Shown: piece after piece, positions 46,820 to 55,950 of the stretch
Layout: each line of letters opens with the position of its first letter
Position numbering within the stretch: the stretch's first letter is position 1
NCBI GenBank assembly: GCA_030710605.1
Contig: CP092863.1
Coordinates: forward strand, 55,456,507 to 55,520,506
Direction of reading: 5' to 3'
DNA: 64,000 bases
Source of the DNA: Cordylochernes scorpioides
Lineage: Eukaryota; Arthropoda; Arachnida; Pseudoscorpiones; Chernetidae
Made by a program: the position numbers and the translations under genes
The notes under the pieces: model-generated
What the model was told of the DNA's origin: nothing
The model's database searches: none
Seen by the model: the letters and a program-made list of their open reading frames with translations, nothing else

Positions 46820-49425
46820 AGAAGCAGATGGCCACCCAGACCTTTCGGTCCACAAGCCGGCATGCGAAGCATGCCTTCGCTGCTATTCTGTTCAACTCAT
46901 AAGCCAAGTAACGGTATCCAAGCTAGTGATTGGACATTGTACCTTGAAACACCACCTCCCAGACAACGTGTCTGGAAGGATTTCTATACCGGTGGCCTTT
47001 AATCACAGCAAAATAGGAAACTTTCTACTGTGTCCAGCAGGGACCGCGGGGAGGCAGACCCCGGTCGACTCTGTTCACTCACAGCTGAGGAAAAGCTCAG
47101 CTGCCACGTCGTGGGCTTTCTCAAGAAGCTTGCTGTGATTTCTCAGCAGCTCACTCTCGATCGCGCCCCTCGCCCTCCTTCTCTCTTCCTGCACACCCAC
47201 TACCCTTGGACAATCCAAGAGGTAGTGGCGTGCATTCACATCCCTTTCTCCACAGACGCAATCAGGATTGCTCTTAATTTCAAATCTGTGGAGACTTGGG
47301 GAAGAGCCCATGTCCCGAACTACCCTAATGAGTTTGTGGGACATTACCTTACAGAGGTACTTGGGTGTTGTTACCCCATTGAATAACTCTCTCCCCTTCA
47401 CAATGTTTCTCCATCTGTCCAAACATAAGTCCTGGACGTGCCCCCTGATCCTCCTATAAACTTCTTTCTTGGTCACTGTGGTCCTCAGTGATCTACCTTT
47501 CAAGCATCCTGCCTTAGAGATCCTGTCTGCGAACTCATTACCTTCGATGATGCTGTGTCTCCTAAACCAAGGGAGCTCCGGAGCCCGCGTCATCATCTCC
47601 AGCTCCTGGATTATTTGATGCGCGAGTTGCCCTTTCTCCAGATTGATGGCGACGAGGGCCGACATACAATCTGAATAGAGGCGGTCCGGGCTGAAGTTCT
47701 TCTCGGCACACACTCTGCGGGCTACCCTGATCGCAACCAGCTCGGCTGAAAAGACCAATTCGTCCACTCTGAGTGTTAAACTTTCTTGGAAGATCAGCTC
47801 TCCATTAGTGAATATCACTACCCCAGCTCCAGTATTGGTTCCAGACCTACTCCCATCAGTGAAAACATCCGTGCCATTCCCTGTCGGCTCTCCAGGACTC
47901 CAATTCCACTTTGGCAACCACTGCGGAGGCTTTCTTGGGTCCCTCTTCCATTCCAGGGCACCCGCTTCAAGTCCCAGGGCATCTTCCCTGTTCTCTTAGA
48001 TCTTCTGTCTGATGGTCTCCTCCTCTAGTTTCAACTCCAGGGGAATAAGCCCAGCGAGGACCAAAAAGGCCTCACTGCTGGTAGTGCGATATCCCCGTGT
48101 GATTCTGAGTGCCGCTGTCCTCTGCACTCTCTCTAGAGTAGTCGCCACCTTCTGATCTCTGTTTCGGCGCCACCAAGCCCTGGAAGCATATAGCAGGATT
48201 GGCTCGACACAGGAGAGGCAGAGGTTCCTAAAAATAGTACCCTCCTTCTCCCCCCCCCCCCCCCTTTTGAGAGCCAACCAGGACAGGCCTGCACAACGCC
48301 TCCCTGCCTCTCGCCACCATCTCCTCCTCCTGGTATTGCCAACCCATCTTGTCATCAATGACCACCCCCAGGATGGTCATCCTATTGACCAACGCTACTC
48401 TCCGTCCTTCGATCCCGATAGCCGGCTTGTGTTCCCATTTGATCCCTTTCCTTTTAGTTCTTATGTCCCTAGGCTTAAAGCTGAGGGCTTTAGTTTTGAA
48501 GACATTGAACTTAAGGCCAGAGTCATGGGCCCAGTTCGAGAGAATTTGGAGAGAAGTTTCAACACACTTCTCAGCCTTCGCTCTCGAAGCAGCCTCAACA
48601 ATGAGGAACTGGTCGTCAGCATAGAGAACCAGCCTGGCTCCCTCAGGGAGCTCCTCCTGGAAAACGGTGTTTACCAGGATATTCCACAGAATAGGTCCGC
48701 AGCAAGAACCCTGGGGGCAACCCCTAGCACAGTTTCTTTCCAACTTCCGCCCACCAAAACTGAGGCTAATCCGTCTATCCCTCAGGAAGTCACGAACCAA
48801 GCTGCACAAATTATCAGGACAACCCATGTCCATCAAATTTCTCATCAGCTTGTTCCAGTTCATGGAGTTGAACGCGCCATCAATGTCCAGGGCCACGAAA
48901 AGAACCCAAGCACCCTTATTTAAGCCCATCTCAACCCCCTCTAACACCTCGTTCAGAATTGTGGTTGTGGACTTCCCTTCCCTAAAACCATGTTGGAAAG
49001 AGGAAAGGAGCTCATTACTTTCTAGCCAGTGCTTCAGTCGCTGAGCTAGTAGGCTATCCAGGACCTTACCTAGACACGCTAGTAAAGAAAGCATACGATA
49101 ATCATTAGGAGAATTACCCTTTCTACCAGACTTTTCGAGAAGCACTACTCGGGCAACCTTCCATGCCTCAGGAAAAGTACCAGTGTCCAGGCACCTATTG
49201 AATAACCTGGAAAGAAGCGATGGGTGCATCCTTACCAGGGCTTTCACGACCGTGTTATCGATCCCTTCGGGACCAGGAGATTTCCTTTTCCCGAACTTGA
49301 AAGCCGTCAGTTTCACCTCATTCTCAGAAAAGGGCGGATCTACCAAACCACAAGTGGTCAGAGAGATCTCGTCCTTTGGTTCCTCGTTTCCGAAGTGCCG
49401 ATCCAAGTTGTTTTTATTTTGTCTT
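46820..49425 (-). mobile_element. R1/LOA-type LINE (minus), 5' truncated, nearly open
   Basis: From 49425 downward: KSPGPEGIDNTVVKAL, the RT palm with VALDIDGAFNSMNW and GCPQGSCCGPILWN, LYADDQFLIV (active-site YADD), and the thumb with ILGVVIDDKMGW. Then, in other frames, SCVEPILLYASRAWW, and an RNase H domain with VFTDGSRSGTNTGAG, FSAELVAI, LYSDCMSALVAI and EGNEFADRISKAG. The protein ends at 47075. It is followed by a 250-bp 3' UTR that recurs at 21890-22085. The reading frame shifts at a 15-base C run (48250-48264) and again near 47990. RNase H plus this RT type fits the R1/LOA group. Confidence 0.88.
48250..48264. repeat. 15-base C homopolymer in LINE coding sequence
   Basis: A run of 15 C (G on the coding strand), at which the LINE open frame 49439-48228 gives way to the overlapping frame 48358-47996. 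A one-base length change would join them. Confidence 0.95.
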
Positions 49426-50080
49426 CTGCTTTCGAGCAAGTAGGTCTAGAACACATTCTCTCTGAATTTTCTCATTGTTGGTGGATGAAACAGCACCAGT
49501 GATTATTTTGGCCGCTTTTGCTTGAACACTGTCTAGTCTTACTTTTAGTGATGAGCTTGAGGGAGCCCAGACCGGTGTTGCATATTCCATTATCGGCCTT
49601 ATTAAGGTGGTATATGTTGTTCTGAGAATTCTAGGTTTTGCTCCCCAATTTGTTCCACATAGCCTTCTCAGAATGTTTAGTTTTCTGATAGTTCTATTTG
49701 AGGTGCTAATTACGTGTTCTGAAAATTCCAATTCCTCATCAATAATAATTAAAATAATTTTGTTGACATCTTGTCAATACATGCACAGTTTGCACTATTA
49801 AAAAAAGATAATATGCATTTAATACACTATGTACAATGAATATGGCGCCTCTTCCAGCGCTGCAGAGTTTGTGGAGAATCGCCAGTGGGTCTCCAGCGAC
49901 ACCACACATTTTGCGTTCTACGATGAATACGTAGATCGCGTACTTTGCCGCTTAGGAGATGGTGATGGCGTGGTTCTCGAGACCAACTTGAAAGATACAG
50001 GACTGCAGTATCACACCTAGGTATTATGGATTTATAATTTTATCAATCATTTGTTTGTTTATGCTTATTTTTTTGTTATA
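49425..50080 (-). pseudogene. I-like LINE (minus), RT C-terminal part
   Basis: Open frame 49731-49414 encodes NRTIRKLNILRRLCG, RTTYTTLIRPIMEYATPVW and LDSVQAKAAKIITGA, the conserved thumb/connection region of I- and jockey-type LINEs. It continues the element broken off at 51376 by the mariner insertion. The last residues run into the R1/LOA LINE at about 49425. The segment 49740-50080 does not read as LINE and includes an unrelated GC-rich open frame. Confidence 0.8.
49829..50020 (+). CDS. Unidentified 63-codon open frame, GC-rich island
   Basis: An ATG-to-TAG frame whose codons favour G/C in the third position, unlike the AT-rich bases on both sides. It encodes an acidic peptide containing SSSAAEFVENRQWVSSD and DEYVDRVLCRLGDGDG. 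I recognise no family. It sits within the minus I-like LINE just before the mariner insertion and ends at a 'ctag|gtatt' that could be a splice donor. It may be a captured exon fragment, part of another repeat, or chance. Existence as a gene is not claimed. Confidence 0.25.
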   Translation: MYNEYGASSSAAEFVENRQWVSSDTTHFAFYDEYVDRVLCRLGDGDGVVLETNLKDTGLQYHT

Positions 50081-51375
50081 CAGAGGGTGTTTCCTTTCAA
50101 ATGAAACGATTTCAAACGTCCGTTAGAACTTTATTTTTCGAACGTGAATTTTTTCATGTGTTCTATGTGCTTCCCCTTCTTCTTGGCTATCTCCCTGCAT
50201 CGGACTTTCCAAGCTGCGAACACTTCCTTGACTTTGGAGAGCGAAACATTCGACCACTCCTCTTGTGCGGCTTTCCAAAGTCCGGCCTCAGTTTTGGGAC
50301 GTCGATTGAAGAGCCGTTGTTTCAACATACCGAACCCGTAAAAATCCAGTGGGCTGGCGTCGGGAGACTTCACTGGAATGTCCGAGTTCCTGATAAAATT
50401 TAGGCCTAGGGTGTCCTTCATTTCTTGTAGGAACTGTTGGGTTTTGTTGGAGGTATGGGAAGAGGCTTTGTCGTGATGAAGGAACACTTTGTCCATTTCC
50501 CCTGGGTAAAGGTCCTTCAGTTGTTCGATGACAGGTTTCAGAACGCATTCTATATAGAATTCTGAGTTCACCTTCACCTTCGATGGAACCTTTATGAGCG
50601 GAAGGACTCCACGGCCAGTCATTACCCCGACAACCATGAAACCTTTAGGGAAAGTTTCGGAGCATTGGTGAACCCAATTATCCGGGACCTGATTGCCTCT
50701 TTTGATGTAACAGATCTTCCGGATTCCATTGCAATACGTCACATACATCCATGCTTCGTCCAATGTTGCAGTATATTCCGATCTGGAACCGGCCAGGTGT
50801 TCCTCGTAGAGCTTCCGGGCATTCGTTGCACGGTTTTTCATGTGGAAAGGGGTGAGCTTGTGAACCTTGCCTTTTCGTCGGGTATCCAGTTCCAAATCTT
50901 TGTGAATGATGTTATTTATCGTTTTTAGCGATGTTCCACACATTCTGGAAAGTTGGCGCTGAGATGGTGGATTTTCAGTAGTTGCTAGCCGCTTTACCTT
51001 GGAAACCGTGGCGGGGGTCCGCACCGGACGTGGTCGATCGACTTGAAATATTTGCCCATTGGATTCAGCTTCCCTTTTCTTTCCGATGCCATTTACTACC
51101 CTACATATTGTAGCTTTGCCAACATCTAGTCCTTCTGCTTTTAGCTTTTTCACTATGACGCTATAACTGTTTCCTTCTTTAGAAAGGGTCCGAATTGTTT
51201 GTTCGACTTGGAGCGTTAGTCTCTCTCCCCCCATGTTGCAAAAATCATTATACCTGATGAAAATGAATTCTCCAGAAGATTCTAGATCTATTGGAACCAG
51301 TGTCGTGTGCAGCATGCCTGCACGTGCAAAACGCGAGCGCTCGAAAATCGTTTCATTTGAAAGGAAACACCCTCC
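50081..51375 (-). mobile_element. DD41D (rosa-like) mariner, apparently intact
   Basis: 1295-bp element between TA dinucleotides (50079-50080 and 51376-51377). The 32-bp terminal inverted repeats differ at one position (CAGAGGGTGTTTCC versus CGGAGGGTGTTTCC). Flanking LINE coding sequence resumes on both sides. It holds one uninterrupted transposase frame. Confidence 0.95.
50131..51234 (-). CDS. Mariner transposase, DD41D type
   Basis: Catalyses cut-and-paste transposition of the surrounding element. An uninterrupted frame of 367 residues runs from the ATG at 51234-51232 (MGGERLTLQVEQTIRTL) to a TAA at 50133-50131. The frame is also open further upstream, where an ATG at about 51317 would add some 27 residues. 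The N-terminal third holds two helix-turn-helix segments (YSVIVKKLKAEGLDVGKATI and PSQRQLSRMCGTSLKTINNI). Catalytic residues are Asp in TLDEAWMYV, Asp in FLHHDKASSHTSN, and Asp in SPDASPLDFYGFG. I count 41 residues between the second and third Asp, the spacing of the rosa/DD41D branch rather than DD34D mariner. All three are present and no stop interrupts, so it may be functional. Confidence 0.93.
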   Translation of the reverse strand: MGGERLTLQVEQTIRTLSKEGNSYSVIVKKLKAEGLDVGKATICRVVNGIGKKREAESNGQIFQVDRPRPVRTPATVSKVKRLATTENPPSQRQLSRMCGTSLKTINNIIHKDLELDTRRKGKVHKLTPFHMKNRATNARKLYEEHLAGSRSEYTATLDEAWMYVTYCNGIRKICYIKRGNQVPDNWVHQCSETFPKGFMVVGVMTGRGVLPLIKVPSKVKVNSEFYIECVLKPVIEQLKDLYPGEMDKVFLHHDKASSHTSNKTQQFLQEMKDTLGLNFIRNSDIPVKSPDASPLDFYGFGMLKQRLFNRRPKTEAGLWKAAQEEWSNVSLSKVKEVFAAWKVRCREIAKKKGKHIEHMKKFTFEK

Positions 51376-53105
51376 GTATTTATGCCTTTTTCCCTGTGAG
51401 TGGAGAAGACGCATAGGTTTGGTTTTATTGGGTTTATGGTCATTTGGAGTTCCATTGCCCACTTCTCCAGTCCTCTCATTGATGTGTTCAGTATTTTTTA
51501 CGATTTTTCTATGCTGCTACTTGTGTGCCATATGGCTATATCATCTGCATAACAGACAACCTTTGTGTCTTCAGTGAGGTAAGGATAGATGTCGTTAATA
51601 TATAGCAGATAGAGTAGAGGACTGAGCACAGATCCCTGAGTTACACCAGCCCATGTTCTTCCTTCCTTGGAAAATTCTCCATTGACCCGAACCTTTAACC
51701 TTCTTCCCCTTAAGAAGTCTGCAATTCAGATTAAGGTTTTTCTCTTACTCCGATGTTGTGCAGCTTTTCACGTAATTTCTCCCTCCACACTCGATCAAAA
51801 GCTGAGGTCATATCAAGGAATATAGCCGTGGTCATCTTTGGCGGTTTTTCCTGGAAAGAATCTATTATTGATTGACAGAAGTAAAACAGTTGATCAGTCG
51901 TACAGTGCTGGGATCTATAGTCAGTTTGGTAGAGGTTTATTTTATTATTGTTAGTGAGCCAGACTCTGAGCCTAGAGTGGATAATTCGTTCTGGTATTTT
52001 ACAAAGTTTGCTGGTGAGAGCAATTGGCCGATAGTTCTTGTATTCCTTGGCATCTTTGTTTGGCTTCAGAATTGGCACTATAATTGATATCTTCCAATTC
52101 TTTGGTAGTTTACCAGTTTGCCATGAAATGTTCAGTATTCGTAGGAGTTGATTATTAGCTTTGTCTTCAAAGTGTTTGATCATTCAACCAAAGATTAGAT
52201 TATCTCTTGGTGACTTCTTGGATTTTTTATTGATAAGTTTAGCTCATTCAGTGTGAAGTCTCTCGAGAAAATATCTTGTTGATGGAAGTTTCTTGCTTGT
52301 TTAACTAACTGGTTTATATTATTTTTAGAGTCCTGTCTTCATTCGTATAGTTGAGTATGGAAGTGCTTGAAAGATATTCAGCAATTATGTCAGCCATCTG
52401 TTTGTTCTCGTTCGCGCTGTTCTATTCATATCGGTTAGAGTATTGGAGGATTGGTGTTGGTGTTGATTGTTCTCTAACACTCTAATCATATTCCAGTGTT
52501 GGCTGTCCTTTCTTGGATCCATTTTTTCGCAGAATTCTGCCATTTTTCTTGTTTGCATATCCAAATTTCTTGTTCTATTTTGTGACTAATTTCAATGAGT
52601 TCTTTCTCTTTTCTTCTGTTTTATTTTTTAAGAAGTTCATTGATATTGTCTCTCTCTCTGAAATCACTGCCTCGATGTTGTGGTCCTTACAGTAAGGTAT
52701 CCACAGGTCTTTACGTCTACCTCTAGGTATCGATGCTTTTGCAGATTTTGAAATGTTCGAAGAGAATTTTTCCAAGTTTTTGTCAAGCGTTCTGTAATTC
52801 AATTTTTCGTTGCACAGTTCTTCAAGCTTTTCTGTGAATTTTTTCAAGTCGGCTTTCCTAAAGTTCCATGTTCTTTTATTCTAATGGACGTTCTCAATTT
52901 TGAAGTTTAGGGTTGTTAAAATTGGTCTGTGGTCACTGATTGCACCTCTCATGATTTTCCATTGTGTTGTGGGTGCGATGTTGTAATTTATCGCTGTGAT
53001 GTCTTTTGCGGATTCTGTGCCTGTGGACTGAGATAGGTGTTCTCTCCGTTATTTAACGGTGTAAGGTCGAGGTCTGTTAGCATGTCCTCAACCTGATGAC
53101 TTTTG
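51376..53105 (-). pseudogene. I-like LINE (minus), endonuclease end and RT N-terminal half
   Basis: From 53105 downward: end of the endonuclease with SDHRPILTTLNF near 52935, then a linker (WNFRKADLKKFTEKLEELCN). The RT follows with NYRPIALTSKLCKIPERII near 52020, TTAIFLDMTSAFDRVW near 51810, a broken GxPQGS region, and CYADDIAIW near 51550, ending at the mariner insertion. Internal stops occur. The 5' edge at about 53105 cuts into the outer element's transposase, so the LINE is 5' truncated and inserted there. Confidence 0.85.
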
Positions 53106-53109
53106 TTAC

Positions 53110-53637
53110 AGAAATGCCACTTTACCAGCCTAGAGTTACAGTTTTGAGTGGGTTCACTTCTTTTATTATTGGGCCATTTTTCTTTGAAAAATCAATGGAA
53201 GAACTTTTAAAACCGTTTTTGTAACTGATGAACGTTATGCCCAACTTTTGAGAGAAAAGGGTATTCCCATATTGCAGGGCAAAAGCACTAAGCGAAATAA
53301 CATTCATGAAAGATGGAGGACCTCCTCATATCTCCCGAGGTGCCAAACAATTGCTGACGGATACGTTCTGTGAAAATCGTGTGATAAGTCGCCACTTTAT
53401 ATACCAGTGGCCTCCAAGATCACCAGACTTGATGCCTTGCGATTTTTGTTTATGGGGGTACATTAAATCGTGTGTTTATCGATGCTGGCCTACCACATTG
53501 GCCATGTTGAAGGCTTCTATCAGATGGCACGTTTTATCAATTTCAACAGATATGTTATTTAATGCTGTCCATTCTGTCATTTATCGTCTGCAGGCGGTGA
53601 TTGAGAATGAAGGGTGCCACATTGAGCAAGGATTGTG
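53110..53637 (+). pseudogene. Outer-element transposase, C-terminal half
   Basis: Reads RVTVLSGF, IIGPFFFEKS and VTDERYAQLLREKGIP with a frame change, then MKDGGPPHISRGAKQLL, FCENRVISRHFIYQWPPRSP, DLMPCDFCLWGYIKSCVY and ENEGCHIEQGL before a stop. The D-G-x-P-P-H and PPRSPDL-PCDF-LWGYLK motifs are the second and third catalytic blocks of an IS630/Tc1/mariner-superfamily DDE transposase that is widespread in insects. The N-terminal DNA-binding half is missing because of the LINE insertion. One frameshift lies near 53285. Its orientation and position within the 0.39-kb TIRs make it the original cargo of the outer element. Confidence 0.87.
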
Positions 53638-54379
53638 ACCTAATACAAGAGAGAAGGCAGTTACCTCATGTGTTATATAAGCCGCCATGTATTATATTAT
53701 CTACCAATATTTTGCAGCTCTTTGTGTTGGGATATGGGGATAATAAATGCTGTCCTCACATCTTGACTATCTTTTTTTATTTGTGAACAGTAATTTTTTG
53801 TTTGTCATTTGCTCACATAATATGTCGTGCAAACTAGAGTGTTATAACTTCTCGAATAACACTGGTACACACAATTTTTCCCCTTATGTTTAGTTTTCGC
53901 TTTTCGCTCATTAGAAGAAATAGCATAAGGAATATTTTCTGTATACCAATAACTTTAGAAATTTTGTGAAAAAAAATAATACAAAATGATTTTACTACCA
54001 CGTTTTTCAACGCAAAAGGTCGATTTAAAAATTATTTTTATTTGAGGGGAAACATTTTTTAAAATTGTGTACAGTATAATAAACAATGATAACATTTGAC
54101 AAGCCCATAGGATATTTGGAATAAAGTACGACAAATATATTTTGTCACTCCCCTCTATATTTCATTTGTTGGATCATGCCAAATATCCAGTTAAATAGTC
54201 AAAGGTCTCCAATTAGTCAAGAAACTACACATTTCTTATAGCAAGAAATCCTATTAGTAGTGCCATCATAATTTTTGGTACTATATTAACATATCAAAAA
54301 TTCGTGTATTGATATCAGCAGTATTTTTCAAACATTCAATCTATTTAACAAAACCCCATATAAAATATAAATATTTTTT

Positions 54380-54772
54380 CTACATGTTTTAATTTGCATT
54401 TGCCTATTTTACATATCTCTGATTGTATTTGAAAATCGTTAACCAATTCTTTATACTTTTGGCGAAGTGGTGTTTTATTAATTTGTTATTTGATATTATT
54501 AGGGTTCTTTCCTGGTATTCAAAAAGTAAAAATACGTGTCGTTCAATTATATTTTTCAATTTATCAAACAATTTGGCCGCTGAATATCTGAATCTGGTAG
54601 AGCGCCATCTGGTGAATAAAATTGTAACTAAAATCAATTTCGAATTTTTCATTATTTGCCATAAAAAATCCCATTGCATCCTGAACACAATGGTGTTTAC
54701 CGCATTGCTCTAACGCAAATATTCGCGGAGTTATTAATTTTTAAAGTTGTGCGGGACTTTTGGATCACCCTG
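54380..54772 (-). repeat. Right terminal inverted repeat of the outer element
   Basis: Reverse complement of 42394-42788 with scattered substitutions. It ends ...GGACTTTTGGATCACCCTG|TA. Confidence 0.93.
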
Positions 54773-54813
54773 TATATCCAATGCATATATTGCAAAGGTA
54801 AATGTTAATATAG

Positions 54814-54890
54814 AGCAATAACGCGCCATCTATATATATAGGAAATGGAAACATTAAAACGTGAATGTTTCATTCACACATAAATCAAAT
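54814..54890 (+). repeat. Unfolded relative of the 20689 palindromic insert
   Basis: 'agcaataacgcgccatctat' is identical to 20696-20715. The following 'atgtttc' and 'acataaa' blocks align with the left arm there, but no inverted second arm follows. Confidence 0.75.
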
Positions 54891-54926
54891 CTCTTCTGTC
54901 CTTACTGCGATGAAAGAATATTAGGA

Positions 54927-54995
54927 GGGCTTGGCTCATCAGTGGTGAACCCTCCTAGCGGTTTCGCCAATTTAATCTGCCAAACCGCTTCTTTA
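54927..54995 (+). repeat. Short interspersed repeat ('catcagtggtga' family), copy 3
   Basis: 'ggagggcttggctcatcagt', 'ggtgaaccctcctagcggtt' and 'tcgccaatttaatctgccaa'. Best-preserved copy of the family seen at 35535 and 41268, in the same orientation. Confidence 0.72.
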
Positions 54996-55784
54996 GAATT
55001 CTAATGCTGTATTGAATCATTCTGCTTTTATACAAAACACTGAAGGGTGGAATCTTAGAAATGGTATTTAAACAAACTATATATGGACATAAGCTTTTAG
55101 GACAGTATAATTACATATACATATTTGCATCGAGCAATAATCTTCCGCAAACAATAAAGACAAGGCCAGTTAAGCATAAATTAATATGAAGCAAATATTT
55201 ATTTATATTATATGCCTGAATGTATAATGTATATATTGTAAAAATGCGATAAAAATATGAGTGAGATATTATATATAATAATAATCTAATTAGGTTACAG
55301 ATTTTGTTTAATGAAATAAAATGTTTTCTCTTAATATTGCATCAGATTTTATAGGTAATGAAATATAAGTAAGCTGTGCAGAAATACACTTATCCCTTTT
55401 AAAACACCGGTTTTGGCATATACGAGCAAATATCCAAAAGCCTGTATACTACGGCCTAGGGACCTAATGAACACAGAAGCAAATGTGATTTTATAACATC
55501 CAACTCGGCCCAATCTGCCAAAGAATGGTTCGAACTGGTCAAACGGTAGGGCGGATTTAAATGGAAATAGCCACTGAATTTTCAAAAATAAATATTTTGC
55601 TTTAAAATATCATAAATTAGAAGTGTAAAATTGAAGCTTGAGATCATGACTCTCAAATCCAATTTAGATTCTAATGCCCTCAGTCTTAATACTGATTAGG
55701 TTTCACAGCAGAATTGTGTTTAAAAAATTTGATCATATACCCATATATTAAAAACAAAATTAGCATTTCCAGACCGCTCACAGA

Positions 55785-55950
55785 GCATTTCAAATGGCAC
55801 AGCGCCATTAAGGGGAATAAAAATCGACTAAACGTTGATTTAACTTATTTCAAAGATAATTGACCAACCCAATTTCTTGATAAATCAAGAGAAGTCAACC
55901 ACGCTCGTCAGCGTGGTGCAGTCTGTACCTCTACGACCAAATTCATATTT
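55785..55950 (+). mobile_element. Foldback MITE, single arm
   Basis: 'aaatggcacagcgcca', 'taaacgttgatttaactt', 'gaccaacccaatttcttgat' and 'cgctcgtcagcgtgg' correspond to the first arm of the element at 30328. The inverted arm is absent. Confidence 0.75.

Larger units (their letters stand above)
42394..54772. mobile_element. Tc1/mariner-like element with long TIRs, hosting nested insertions
   Basis: Ends are CAGGGTGATCCAAAAGTCCC inward from both sides, each flanked by TA (42392-42393 and 54773-54774). The terminal inverted repeats are long: 42394-42788 and 54380-54772, about 394 bp, clearly alignable with scattered differences. The interior keeps a C-terminal transposase fragment (53110-53637). 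Most of the remaining 11.5 kb consists of later insertions. The N-terminal half of the transposase is not found in the 150 bp between the left TIR and the first LINE, so sequence was lost. Confidence 0.9.

Noticed and set aside
48267..48923. 218-codon plus-strand frame
   Set aside because: It is the antisense shadow of the R1/LOA reverse transcriptase.
51235..51462. Upstream extension of the mariner transposase frame
   Set aside because: Part of it crosses the terminal inverted repeat into LINE sequence. The start at 51234 gives a normal length.
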